The notes under the pieces: generated by a model
Seen by the model: the letters and a program-made list of their open reading frames with translations, nothing else
The model's database searches: none
What the model was told of the DNA's origin: nothing
Origin: Fructobacillus sp. EFB-N1
GTDB taxonomy: Bacteria > Bacillota > Bacilli > Lactobacillales > Lactobacillaceae
Direction of reading: 5' to 3'
NCBI RefSeq assembly: GCF_001038455.1
Contig: NZ_LDUY01000011.1
Location: 1 to 39,429 of the forward strand
DNA: 39,429 bases
Position numbers and translations under genes: made by a program
In this document: positions 1-7,091 of the stretch, piece by piece
Position numbering within the stretch: position 1 is the first letter of the stretch
Layout of the letters: every line of letters begins with the position of its first letter

Positions 1-64
1 AAGCTCTATAGCGCCGAAAGTAGTTGCCGGAACGCTGGCTGCGAGGATAGGACGATGCGATGCC
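1..64 (+). rRNA. rrf: 5S ribosomal RNA, 3' part (cut by window edge)
   Basis: The first bases contain the conserved 3'-half 5S motifs (GCGCCGAAAGTAGTTG, then GCGAGGATAGGAC). They match the loop D/E/helix IV region of lactic acid bacterial 5S rRNA. The 5' half lies outside the window. The 3' end near 64 is estimated from usual 5S length and from the terminator that follows, so it may be a few bases off. It implies that an rRNA operon ends here. Confidence 0.88.
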
Positions 65-76
65 GTACATATAACG

Positions 77-120
77 ACAACGGGGGAATTGATGTATATC
101 AATCCCCCCGTTGTTTTTTA
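77..120 (+). terminator. Rho-independent terminator of the rRNA operon
   Basis: A 17-position stem (77-93 with 98-114, one A/C mismatch) with a GTAT loop and a T run. The GC-rich block CGGGGG/CCCCCG makes it very strong, as expected behind an rRNA operon. Confidence 0.93.
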
Positions 121-204
121 TTTATATACAGTTTAAAATATAGTAAATAGTAACAGGATGCTTTGGTTTGGCATTGAAGTTAATCAAAGTTGAGGTGAAT
201 TCTT

Positions 205-900
205 ATGGAAATGGAACGAATTAACGATAACACTATTCGGGTCATGATTGAAAATGAGGACCTTCAAGACCGCGGGACTTCGGTTCGTGATTTGCTCAGC
301 GATCGTAATAAAATTGAATCTTTCTTTTATAACATTTTATCTGAAATTGATACAGAAGAGGATTTTGTTGATAATGACAAAGTTTCTTTTCAAGTTTTGC
401 CTAACCAAAATGGCTTGGAATTATTTATTTCCCGTCTTGATGATCAAGACGCTTTAAATGATTTGTTAGCAAACATTGTTGGTGAGCGTAGTGATGATGA
501 TAATGATGTCGTTAACCAAGAAGCAATTGACGATGTTTCATTTGAGCAAAAAATGGCTTTGATGGCGCACGATGATGAAAAAAATGCTGTAAAGAAGAGT
601 GTTGATGGTCGTATTGATGTTGTTGAATTAGCAGATTTTGATTTGCTTTTGTCACTTTCAGACCGGTTGGAAACATTTACTGGCGATAATAGTGCCTACT
701 TCTACAAGGGTCATTATTACTTAGTGTTGGATTCAACAAAGCTTTCGTTGACAGCTGCTGAATACAATACTTTGTCTGCGACGATTGTTGAGTTCGGACG
801 TTATGCTAAGTTAAATGAGGCTGTTTTGTCAGAACATGGTAAGGTTTTGTTCGAAAATAAGGCAGTACAATCATTGAACCAACTGTTTTTAGCTGAATAA
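205..900 (+). CDS. mecA: Adaptor protein MecA
   Basis: MecA binds substrate proteins (ComK and others in Bacillus) and delivers them to the ClpCP protease, and it also drives ClpC hexamer assembly. The 231-residue product starts MEMERINDNTIRVMI, close to the family's usual N-terminal substrate-binding domain. An acidic, poorly conserved linker (about residues 85-110, rich in D/E) leads to the C-terminal ClpC-binding domain (about 130-231), where SRLETFTG-like and YKGHYYLVL segments are seen. The ATG has GAGGTG 7 bases upstream; an internal ATG two codons on is less well placed. The gene stands alone between two strong terminators. No promoter close to consensus was picked out in the 80 bases before it. 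Confidence 0.94.
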   Translation: MEMERINDNTIRVMIENEDLQDRGTSVRDLLSDRNKIESFFYNILSEIDTEEDFVDNDKVSFQVLPNQNGLELFISRLDDQDALNDLLANIVGERSDDDNDVVNQEAIDDVSFEQKMALMAHDDEKNAVKKSVDGRIDVVELADFDLLLSLSDRLETFTGDNSAYFYKGHYYLVLDSTKLSLTAAEYNTLSATIVEFGRYAKLNEAVLSEHGKVLFENKAVQSLNQLFLAE

Positions 901-908
901 AATGACTG

Positions 909-940
909 ATGGAAAATCTGAAAAGATTTTCCATTTTTTA
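909..940 (+). terminator. Terminator after mecA
   Basis: A 10-bp perfect stem (909-918 with 925-934), a 6-base loop and a run of T. Confidence 0.9.
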
Positions 941-1014
941 TGTCTTAGTGTGAAATTGTTGGATGAATGAATTTTTGATTGGTCGTTAACAGTCAATCCT
1001 TTTTCTAAAATAGA

Positions 1015-1044
1015 TTTTCTTCCTGCTCTGTTATCAGGTATAAT
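1015..1044 (+). promoter_or_regulatory. Promoter of the rhodanese-like gene
   Basis: A perfect -10 TATAAT at 1039-1044, with only a poor -35 (TTTTCT, 1015-1020, 18-bp spacer). The expected transcript start is about 30 bases before the ATG. Confidence 0.6.
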
Positions 1045-1079
1045 AGCAGTATCATTATTTAGCATTGGAGTGCATTTTC

Positions 1080-1481
1080 ATGAATATCTTGCTTGTTATC
1101 ACCTGGGTCTTAGTTATTTGGTTTGTTTTTTATGTGGTTAGTGCCCTTGGCACGCGCATCATGGCTAAGAAACGGGGAACTGTCTTAAAGGCAGAAGACT
1201 TTATGGCACAGCAGGCAGAAAACCACGGTCAATTGGTTGATGTCCGTGACAAGGAGCCCTATAAGCGTAATCACTTAAGGGGAGCTCGAAATATGCCAGC
1301 ATTGACTTTCTCACAAGGAAAGTCTGGTTTGCGCCAAGATATGCCGGTTTACTTGTACGGGGATACATTATCTGGTGCAAGCTCTGTTGCACGTCATCTT
1401 CGCAAGGAAGGGATGGCTAAGAGCCAAATTTTCTTAATGGCTGGTGGCTACCGTCAAGTGACGGAGCAAAAGAAGAGCTAA
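1080..1481 (+). CDS. Membrane-anchored rhodanese-like domain protein, no active-site Cys
   Basis: The 133-residue product has one N-terminal membrane segment (about residues 2-23), then a basic stretch and a rhodanese fold of the YqhL/YibN type (LVDVRDKEPYKRNHLRGARNMP, split here as LVDVRDKE and HLRGARNMP). In the family the active loop normally begins with a Cys that accepts sulfur. Here the equivalent segment is VYLYGDTLSGAS with no Cys, so sulfur transfer by the usual route is unlikely and the domain may be a binding or regulatory module. I chose the ATG at 1080 because GGAG lies at 1067-1070; an upstream TTG at 1065 would put the ribosome site inside the gene. Orientation is convergent with the next small gene. 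Confidence 0.82.
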   Translation: MNILLVITWVLVIWFVFYVVSALGTRIMAKKRGTVLKAEDFMAQQAENHGQLVDVRDKEPYKRNHLRGARNMPALTFSQGKSGLRQDMPVYLYGDTLSGASSVARHLRKEGMAKSQIFLMAGGYRQVTEQKKS

Positions 1482-1483
1482 AA

Positions 1484-1510
1484 AAAAGAATCGCTTAGCG
1501 ATTCTTTTTT
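1484..1510. terminator. Bidirectional terminator
   Basis: AAGAATCGC / GCGATTCTT stem with a TTA loop, flanked by A on the left and T on the right, so it can work on both strands. It separates the convergent rhodanese-like and DUF3042 genes. Confidence 0.9.
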
Positions 1511-1518
1511 AGTAACTA

Positions 1519-1704
1519 TTAGAAGCGTGATTGATGAGCGGCAACTGATTTGCGAATTGCAGCACGGGAAACCTCTTCATAGTTTTCTTGTTCTTGTTCT
1601 TTTGGCTCTTGGACCAATTTCTTATAGCCAAAGCCGGCTGAAAGAACGGCTAGGGCTGAGCCAAGCACGCCTGTGGCCAAGCCAAATTTAAAATCTTTTT
1701 TCAT
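1519..1704 (-). CDS. DUF3042 family small protein
   Basis: 61 residues, starting MKKDFKFGLATGVLGSALAV. A single N-terminal hydrophobic segment (about 8-28) is followed by FGYKKLVQEP, an acidic stretch of E and Q, and the C-terminal RAAIRKSVAAHQSRF. This layout (glycine-rich membrane segment, then a RRKAMRKSxAAHQ-like tail) is that of DUF3042 proteins, which are short, conserved in lactobacilli and of unknown function. The start is set by an AAAGGAGAT ribosome site 6 bases upstream; a longer reading from an ATG six codons earlier would include that site. It has its own promoter, divergent from miaA. Confidence 0.8.
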   Translation of the reverse strand: MKKDFKFGLATGVLGSALAVLSAGFGYKKLVQEPKEQEQENYEEVSRAAIRKSVAAHQSRF

Positions 1705-1733
1705 CCGCAATCTCCTTTCCATCTTTTCTTAAC

Positions 1734-1762
1734 ATTATCGTTGAAATAAAAGACTTTGTAAA
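1734..1762 (-). promoter_or_regulatory. Promoter of the DUF3042 gene
   Basis: On the minus strand, -35 TTTACA (1757-1762), 17-bp spacer, -10 GATAAT (1734-1739), about 30 bases before the start codon. Confidence 0.72.
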
Positions 1763-1789
1763 TCCCTATTTGTAAAATGGAGGTAGAAT

Positions 1790-2689
1790 ATGGCAATCCC
1801 AGTAATTGTAATTGCAGGACCAACTGCTTCTGGTAAATCAGATTTGGCTATCCAGCTAGCTAAAAGGTATAACGGTAACATTATTTCGGCTGATTCTTTG
1901 CAGGTCTACCAGGGGTTAGATATTGGTACAGCCAAAACACCCATTCAAGAACGTGAAGGGATTCCTCATTATTTGCTTGATGTGGCAGATAAAACTGTTG
2001 ATTTTTCGGTGGCTGATTTCCTCTCATTGGCAGATCAGGCAATTTTAGAAACGGTTAATTCAGGGCGAGTCCCAATTGTGGTTGGTGGGACCGGTTTTTA
2101 CGTCAAAGCACTGCTGGGTTTTCAGCCATTGGATTTTGCCAAATCAGACGAAGACGAGGTTCGAGAAGATCAGAAAAAACCTTTAGAGGAACTGCAAGTC
2201 AAATTGAGGCAATTGGCTGACGAGAAATTATTGAATCGAGTTGATCTGCAAAATAAGGAGCGGGTCATTCGAGCAATTCAAATCGCCCGTCACGGGCAAG
2301 CTAATCGGCCTAAGCGTCCAGACTATACTGGACTCATTTTGGCCTTAGATTGGCCAAGAGGGCTCCTATATGAGCGCATCAATGGTCGTGTTCAGCTTAT
2401 GATAGATCAGGGGCTTGAGAAAGAAGCCAAAGGCCTATATGACCAAGGCGGTTTGAATCTGCAGGCTGGTCGTGGCATCGGCTATGCTGAATTTTACCCT
2501 TTTTTTGAGGGACAACAGACACTCTTAGAAGTTGTAGCAACCATCCAACAAAATTCACGGCGCTATGCCAAACGACAATTAACCTATTGGCGTCATCAAA
2601 TTCCGGGGTTACAATGGATTGATGGTCAAAACGCATGGACAATTGCTGATCAGAAAGTTGCTGATTTTTTGAAAGAATATAAGCAGTAA
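1790..2689 (+). CDS. miaA: tRNA dimethylallyltransferase
   Basis: MiaA transfers the dimethylallyl group from DMAPP to N6 of A37 in tRNAs that read codons starting with U (i6A37), which stabilises codon-anticodon pairing. The 299-residue product has the P-loop GPTASGKS near residue 10, the DSLQVYQGLDIGTAK segment (catalytic Asp and tRNA contact), the VVGGTGFYVKALL motif near 100, and the C-terminal GIGYAEFYPFF and RRYAKRQLTYWR motifs. Length is normal for the family. ATG at 1790 follows GGAGGT with good spacing. A small ORF starts 13 bases after the stop behind its own ribosome site, so the two are probably co-transcribed. Confidence 0.95.
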   Translation: MAIPVIVIAGPTASGKSDLAIQLAKRYNGNIISADSLQVYQGLDIGTAKTPIQEREGIPHYLLDVADKTVDFSVADFLSLADQAILETVNSGRVPIVVGGTGFYVKALLGFQPLDFAKSDEDEVREDQKKPLEELQVKLRQLADEKLLNRVDLQNKERVIRAIQIARHGQANRPKRPDYTGLILALDWPRGLLYERINGRVQLMIDQGLEKEAKGLYDQGGLNLQAGRGIGYAEFYPFFEGQQTLLEVVATIQQNSRRYAKRQLTYWRHQIPGLQWIDGQNAWTIADQKVADFLKEYKQ

Positions 2690-2702
2690 AAAGGAGTGGT
2701 AA

Positions 2703-2876
2703 ATGGATTTTGCTCAGGCACTAAGCGATTTAAAAGATGGGAAAATTAATCATTTTGATGTTGATCCCGAAACTTTTCCTGCATTTCAGAAGGCCTGGTC
2801 TGCTTTTCCCTATCAAAACACAGTGAAGGGAATCGCTCAAAGAGCAGGAAAAGTGACATATATTCAGGCAAAATAG
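2703..2876 (+). CDS. Hypothetical 57-residue protein downstream of miaA
   Basis: An ORF shorter than 60 codons, MDFAQALSDLKDGKINHFDV..., ending ...VTYIQAK. It is preceded by AAGGAGTGG, with 5 bases from the final G to the ATG, and begins 13 bases after the miaA stop. The composition is soluble, with no membrane segment and no Cys; a PETFPAFQKAWSAFPYQ stretch (residues 22-38) is rich in aromatic residues. I do not recognise the family. The ribosome site and tight spacing to miaA argue that it is translated. The mreB promoter starts just behind its stop. Confidence 0.66.
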   Translation: MDFAQALSDLKDGKINHFDVDPETFPAFQKAWSAFPYQNTVKGIAQRAGKVTYIQAK

Positions 2877-2878
2877 AC

Positions 2879-2906
2879 TGTTGTAGTGATTAAAATATGC
2901 TACAAT
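2879..2906 (+). promoter_or_regulatory. Promoter of mreB
   Basis: Extended -10: TGC followed by TACAAT (2898-2906). The -35 is poor (TGTTGT, 16-bp spacer). It leaves a 5' UTR of about 70 bases before the mreB GTG. Confidence 0.6.
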
Positions 2907-2982
2907 ACTATTTAAGTAAACTATATTAAAAATGGCCGGACTCGGTTTTTTCGGGTGTCGACTTTAATTGAGAGGCAAAATC

Positions 2983-3990
2983 GTGGCATTATCATTTGGA
3001 CAACATAACGTTGGTATTGACTTAGGAACGACAAATACTTATGTATACGTCGAAGGAAAGGGAATCGTTTTACGTGAACCTTCAGTTGTTGCACGTAACA
3101 CTGAAACGCAAGAAGTGATTGCCGTTGGCTCTGAAGCCCGCGACATGCTCGGTCGTACGCCTGCAAGTATCGCAGCTATTCGGCCAATGCGTGATGGCGT
3201 TATTGCTGATTATGACACGACAGTTGCCATGATTTCTTATTATTTGAAGAAGGCTTTAGGAGGCCGCGTTGGTAAGCCATACGTGACACTTGGGGTACCT
3301 GCCCGTATTACGGCGGTTGAACGTCGTGCAGTGATTGATGCTGCCCGTGTCGCTGGTGCGCGTGATGCTTATGTCATCGAAGAACCATTTGCGGCTGCCA
3401 TTGGTGCTGGTTTGCCAGTTATGGAACCAACTGGTTCAATGGTTGTTGACTTTGGTGGTGGAACCACAGATGTTGCAACGATTTCACTTGGTGGTATTGT
3501 TGCAGCTCGTTCAACTCGTTTTGCGGGCGACAAGCTCAACGAAGCAATTTCATCATTTGTCCGTAACAATAACAACTTGGCAATCGGTGAATCAACCGCT
3601 GAGCGTTTGAAGATTGAAGTTGGAAATGTTTCTTTGGAAGATGCCAAAATGATGGAACCAACGACGGCTCGTGGTCGTGACTTGCTGACCGGTTTGCCAA
3701 AGACTATTGAAGTTTCGGCCTATGACGTGGCAACGGCAATCCAAGACCCAATTAACGAAGTGGTTAACTCAATTCGTGAAACATTGGAGTCAACACAACC
3801 TGAAATTTCTGCCGATGTAATTGATCATGGAATGGTCTTGACTGGTGGCGGAGCACAATTGCGCGGTTTGTCAACTTTGATTGAAGGAATTACGAAGGTT
3901 CCCGTAATCGTGGCGGAAGATCCTTTGGATGCCGTCGTCAAGGGGGTTGGTGAATCATTGAAGTCTTTGGACGTTTTGCAACGAAACTAA
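2983..3990 (+). CDS. mreB: Rod-shape determining protein MreB
   Basis: Actin-like ATPase that forms membrane-bound filaments and directs lateral wall synthesis with MreC, MreD, RodZ and the RodA/PBP2 machinery. 335 residues, with the phosphate 1 motif GIDLGTTNT (about 11-19), the phosphate 2 segment VVDFGGGTTDVA, and the adenosine loop LTGGGAQLRGL near 285, all as in MreB/Mbl. I chose the GTG at 2983 because AGAGG sits 7 bases before it; a TTG at 2968 is upstream of that site. A terminator-like structure separates it from mreC, so mreB may be made in excess of MreC/MreD. The organism branch has both rods and ovoid cells, so shape cannot be deduced. Confidence 0.95.
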   Translation: MALSFGQHNVGIDLGTTNTYVYVEGKGIVLREPSVVARNTETQEVIAVGSEARDMLGRTPASIAAIRPMRDGVIADYDTTVAMISYYLKKALGGRVGKPYVTLGVPARITAVERRAVIDAARVAGARDAYVIEEPFAAAIGAGLPVMEPTGSMVVDFGGGTTDVATISLGGIVAARSTRFAGDKLNEAISSFVRNNNNLAIGESTAERLKIEVGNVSLEDAKMMEPTTARGRDLLTGLPKTIEVSAYDVATAIQDPINEVVNSIRETLESTQPEISADVIDHGMVLTGGGAQLRGLSTLIEGITKVPVIVAEDPLDAVVKGVGESLKSLDVLQRN

Positions 3991-4006
3991 TAAGACAAGT
4001 TAGGTA

Positions 4007-4057
4007 AACTGCCAAAAAGCGTAGCGCTTGCGCTGCGTTTTTCTTTTCAAGGCAGTT
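4007..4057 (+). terminator. Nested hairpin / attenuator-like terminator between mreB and mreC
   Basis: Inner hairpin AAAAAGCGTAGCGC/GCGCTGCGTTTTT (4014-4042) followed by TTTTTCTTTT, a good intrinsic terminator. It is itself enclosed by AACTGCC (4007-4013) and GGCAGTT (4051-4057), which can pair perfectly around it. No separate mreC promoter was seen, so mreC/mreD probably depend on read-through. Confidence 0.75.
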
Positions 4058-4077
4058 GGTGTGAAAAGGATTATTCC

Positions 4078-4932
4078 ATGCGTAAGTTATTTTCATCCAA
4101 AACGGCTGTGATTTTAATGGTCTCAGTCATGGTTATTGTTGGCTTGATTACCGGATCAAATTGGTGGGCCAATAAAACAAATACACCTCCTTTCTTTCAG
4201 CGAGCAATTAATGATATTACTGGTGGTATTTCACGCGTGATTGCTGTGCCAACGAATGCCATTGGGACACGGGCCAATTCAATTTCCAATTTGATGTCAA
4301 CATTTGACGAAAATAAGAAATTAAAGGCTAAGTTAGACGGCTATGCGCAAAATCAGGTTAAGATGCAAACCTTGGAAGAGGAAAATAAGTCGTTGAAGAA
4401 GCAGCTTGGCTTGAAAGCGACGTTGACGGATTATGAAACAATTTCTGCCGTAACGATTGCTCGCTCGCCTACAACTTGGCAGTCACAGCTTGTGATCAAT
4501 AAGGGTGCTAAATCAGGATTGAAGAAGGGCATGCCCGTCCTTGGTGATTCTGGCTTGATCGGTCGTATTTCAGAAGTGAATACGGTTAATTCGAAGGTGA
4601 CGTTGATTTCTGATACGAGCGAGGATACAAACCGCTTTGCAATCACGGTTAAGGGTAGTCAAGGTGATGTTAACGGGATTATTACTGACTATGATGCAGA
4701 TCAGAAATTGTTGATTATGGGTCAGGTCACTGAAAGTCAGACGATTAACCCTGGTGATACGGTTGTTACTTCAGGATTAGGTGGATCAATGCCGTCTGGT
4801 ATTCTGATTGGTAAGGTGGCAAAGGTCACCACCGATGATTACGGTCTATCACGTAAGATTTATATTCAATCGAGCTCTGATTTGAGCAGTTTGAGTACCG
4901 TCTTAGTGGCCAGGACAGAGGTAGGGTCATAA
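4078..4932 (+). CDS. mreC: Rod-shape determining protein MreC
   Basis: Bitopic membrane protein that links the MreB filament inside the cell to wall-synthesis enzymes outside. 284 residues: basic N-terminus, one membrane segment (about 10-27), a coiled-coil stretch (about 70-108, with LEEENKSLKKQLGL) and a C-terminal beta-rich domain containing VTIARSPTTWQSQLVINKG and a VVTSGLGGSMPSGILIGKV loop typical of MreC. Start ATG 4078 has AAAGGAT before it. mreD follows after one base, so the two are translationally linked. Confidence 0.94.
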   Translation: MRKLFSSKTAVILMVSVMVIVGLITGSNWWANKTNTPPFFQRAINDITGGISRVIAVPTNAIGTRANSISNLMSTFDENKKLKAKLDGYAQNQVKMQTLEEENKSLKKQLGLKATLTDYETISAVTIARSPTTWQSQLVINKGAKSGLKKGMPVLGDSGLIGRISEVNTVNSKVTLISDTSEDTNRFAITVKGSQGDVNGIITDYDADQKLLIMGQVTESQTINPGDTVVTSGLGGSMPSGILIGKVAKVTTDDYGLSRKIYIQSSSDLSSLSTVLVARTEVGS

Positions 4933-4933
4933 T

Positions 4934-5461
4934 ATGGCAGGTTGGCAATTTATTCGATTTCGGATTGTGTATCCGCTGATTTTAATTCTTTTGTTTTTCA
5001 TCGATGGAAATATTATGTCTTCGTTTGGTGTTTTTTTACTCCATTCGCCTTTTCATATTATTCCAACGCTCACGTTGATTTGGTTTTTCTACGCCATCCA
5101 ATTTGAGGCGACAAGCTTCGTGCCTTATTATTTTTATGTAGTCGTGTTTGGCTTACTTTTTGATGTTTATTATACGGGCATTATTGGAACCTATACGGTT
5201 GCCTTTTTGGCTGCCACGATTTTGATGGATAAGCTACGTCCCTATTTTGATGAACGCTTAATGTCTGGGATGCTTTTGCTATTGGTGGGCTTATTGACCT
5301 ATCTTGTTGTGACTTATTTTGCCGGTTCAATGATTAATATTGCTAATTTGTCACTTTTTTCTTTTATCATTCAAGATGTTTTTCCAACAGCGGCTTTGAA
5401 CTTAGTGTTGGCGGCTTTAGGCTATTACCCAACTTGGTCTTTGTATCAAAGATTAATTTAA
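4934..5461 (+). CDS. mreD: Rod-shape determining protein MreD
   Basis: A 175-residue integral membrane protein with about five or six hydrophobic segments (for example residues 12-30, 43-62, 66-88, 107-130, 145-168). The size, topology and position directly behind mreC are those of MreD, a partner of MreC in the elongasome. The start codon lies one base after the mreC stop, with GAGGTAGG of the mreC tail as ribosome site. The -35 of the next transcript begins right after its stop. Confidence 0.9.
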   Translation: MAGWQFIRFRIVYPLILILLFFIDGNIMSSFGVFLLHSPFHIIPTLTLIWFFYAIQFEATSFVPYYFYVVVFGLLFDVYYTGIIGTYTVAFLAATILMDKLRPYFDERLMSGMLLLLVGLLTYLVVTYFAGSMINIANLSLFSFIIQDVFPTAALNLVLAALGYYPTWSLYQRLI

Positions 5462-5463
5462 GC

Positions 5464-5493
5464 TTGCTTTTTTTACCGGGCCAGGGTTATAAT
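5464..5493 (+). promoter_or_regulatory. Promoter of the T-box/amino acid transporter transcript
   Basis: -35 TTGCTT (5464-5469), 18-bp spacer, perfect -10 TATAAT (5488-5493). Transcription would start near 5500, just before the first helix of the T-box leader. Confidence 0.78.
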
Positions 5494-5504
5494 GGCCTCA
5501 ATTA

Positions 5505-5760
5505 AAACGTTGACTAGACGAGTAGCTAGCAAATTCTTTTCAGGAAGCTTACGGCAATTGAGAGTAAGCAGGAATTGTTGGTGAACCACACCTAGGAGTG
5601 TGCTATTGAACCTTGAGTAGGTAGCATCGGCTGTGCCCGTTATCGCACCGGTTGTTAGGAAACTAACACCACGAGGTTTCTTTAGTAATAAAGAAACAAC
5701 GATGAGGTGGGACCGCGTCTATTCGCCCTCTAAGTGCTTAGCACTTAGGGGGCTTTTTTA
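5505..5760 (+). promoter_or_regulatory. T-box riboswitch leader, predicted histidine specifier (CAC)
   Basis: The T-box core GAGGTGGGACCGCG is at 5704-5717. Stem I folds as follows: 5525-5536 pairs with 5572-5582 (one bulge); an apical GCTTAC/GTAAGC stem is at 5548-5567; AGTA (5521-5524) faces GAA (5583-5585). This opposed AGUA/GAA pair is the specifier-loop signature, and it puts CAC (5587-5589) in the specifier position in a GAA-C-CAC-A context like the GAA-A-GGC-A context I recall for Bacillus glyQS. The acceptor-pairing bases are UGGG (5708-5711), whose last G pairs with a C73; bacterial tRNA-His has C73. Both signs agree on histidine. Other stems: 5653-5668 and 5676-5697. The helix below the specifier loop is less clear. 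Confidence 0.88.
5725..5759 (+). terminator. T-box terminator hairpin
   Basis: 13-bp stem 5725-5737 with 5741-5753, TTA loop, six T. It competes with the antiterminator that is formed by the T-box sequence when uncharged tRNA binds. Confidence 0.92.
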
Positions 5761-5806
5761 TTTCCCATCGTTTTAATAGTTTGACAGTGAAAGTGGGGAA
5801 ATCCTG

Positions 5807-6448
5807 ATGAAATATTTTTTTGAAGTACTACCAAGCATTGCCTCTGGCTTGCAAATGACCCTGGGGGTCTTCTTTATTACAATCATTGGCTCAATTCCGT
5901 TGGGGATTTTAGTATCTTTGGCAATGCGATCACCATACTTTAGTGTTCGTTGGTTGGTAAACGGCTATATTTGGTTGATGCGGGGAACGCCACTCTTATT
6001 GCAGTTGATTTTTATTTACTATGGCTTATCAATGGTTGGCATTTCCTTCTCACGGTTTGATGCCGCGGCCTTTGCCTTTATTATTAACTATGCCGCTTAC
6101 CTGGCAGAAATTTTCCGTGGTGGCCTTCAAGCCATCCCACAGGGACAATTCGATGCCGCCCAGGTTTTGGGCTTGAATAAGGTGCAAACTTTTTTCAAGA
6201 TTATCTTGCCACAAGTGATTAAAATTGTGGTGCCATCATTTGGAAATGAAGTTGTTAACTTGGTCAAGGATACGTCTTTGATTTATGTGATTGGATTGGG
6301 CGATATCTTGCGAGCCGGTTCGATTGCAGCCAGCCGAGACGTTTCATTGGTACCATACTTAATTGTTGGCTTGATGTACTTGGCCATGGTAGCAGTCGTT
6401 ACGATTGTCCTACGCCGTAGCGAGAAGCGCTTGAGTGCTTGGAGGTAA
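5807..6448 (+). CDS. Polar amino acid ABC transporter permease (probable histidine)
   Basis: 213-residue inner-membrane subunit of the HisM/GlnP type. About five membrane segments are visible, and the ATPase-contact (EAA) loop is AEIFRGGLQAIPQGQFDAAQ near residues 103-122. ATG at 5807 follows GGGGAA. It is first in a three-gene unit (permease, ATPase, binding protein) directly behind the T-box, so all three are expressed when the cognate tRNA is uncharged. The substrate is inferred as histidine from the leader, not from the protein itself, which belongs to the general polar amino acid family. Confidence 0.9.
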   Translation: MKYFFEVLPSIASGLQMTLGVFFITIIGSIPLGILVSLAMRSPYFSVRWLVNGYIWLMRGTPLLLQLIFIYYGLSMVGISFSRFDAAAFAFIINYAAYLAEIFRGGLQAIPQGQFDAAQVLGLNKVQTFFKIILPQVIKIVVPSFGNEVVNLVKDTSLIYVIGLGDILRAGSIAASRDVSLVPYLIVGLMYLAMVAVVTIVLRRSEKRLSAWR

Positions 6449-6452
6449 GACT

Positions 6453-7091
6453 ATGATTGCAATTAAAAATTTAACAAAAGCCTATGGCGATAATGTGATT
6501 TTTAAAGACTTATCACTGACGATGGCTGATGGTGAAATCCTAGTAGTTGTTGGGCCATCCGGTTCCGGTAAAACAACTTTCATTAAGACCTTAACCGGTT
6601 TAGAGGATGCTAGTGCTGGTGAGATTGATTTAAACGGCCAGGCTTACCAAGTTGGCGATTCTGCCTTGGCAGCAAAGATTGGACTGATTTTTCAGGACTT
6701 TAATTTATTCCCACATTTGACAGTCAAGAAGAATTTGACTTTGGCACCGATGACAGTCAAGAAAATGTCCGAGAAGGAAGCAAATCAGAAGGCTGACGAG
6801 TTGCTTTCAACTTTAGGATTGACGGACCAAGCTAACTTATATCCTTACCAGTTGTCTGGTGGTCAAAAGCAGCGAGTAGGCATTGCTCGGGCACTTGCGA
6901 TGGATCCACAAATTATCGCTTATGATGAGCCAACCTCAGGTCTGGATGAAAAGACCACTGACCAGGTTAGCCAGGTGATGCTAGCCTTGAAGAAGGCTGG
7001 GGTTACTCAATTAGTCGTGACCCACGATTTGCCATTTGCCGATAAGGTGGCGGATACAGTCTTTGACTTTGAAAAGGAGGTCCAGCGCTAA
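6453..7091 (+). CDS. Amino acid ABC transporter ATP-binding protein (probable histidine)
   Basis: ATPase of the polar amino acid uptake family. In 212 residues it carries Walker A GPSGSGKT (34-41), Q-loop Gln 81, signature LSGGQ (134-138), Walker B with Glu (IIAYDE, 154-159) and the switch His 191. It is about 30 residues shorter than the usual 240-residue members, ending soon after the switch region. The start is ATG 6453 with GGAGG at 6441-6445; an upstream TTG in the same frame would place that site inside the gene. It overlaps the last base of the stop with the next ATG (TAATG), indicating coupled translation. Confidence 0.92.
   Translation: MIAIKNLTKAYGDNVIFKDLSLTMADGEILVVVGPSGSGKTTFIKTLTGLEDASAGEIDLNGQAYQVGDSALAAKIGLIFQDFNLFPHLTVKKNLTLAPMTVKKMSEKEANQKADELLSTLGLTDQANLYPYQLSGGQKQRVGIARALAMDPQIIAYDEPTSGLDEKTTDQVSQVMLALKKAGVTQLVVTHDLPFADKVADTVFDFEKEVQR

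Noticed and set aside
5597-5615. Other possible T-box specifiers (TGC or TGT for Cys, CCT for Pro)
   Set aside because: GAACCTTGAG looked like a specifier region, but then no helix fits between it and the next motif, and the UGGG acceptor site does not suit tRNA-Cys (U73) or tRNA-Pro (A73). CAC at 5587 fits both tests.
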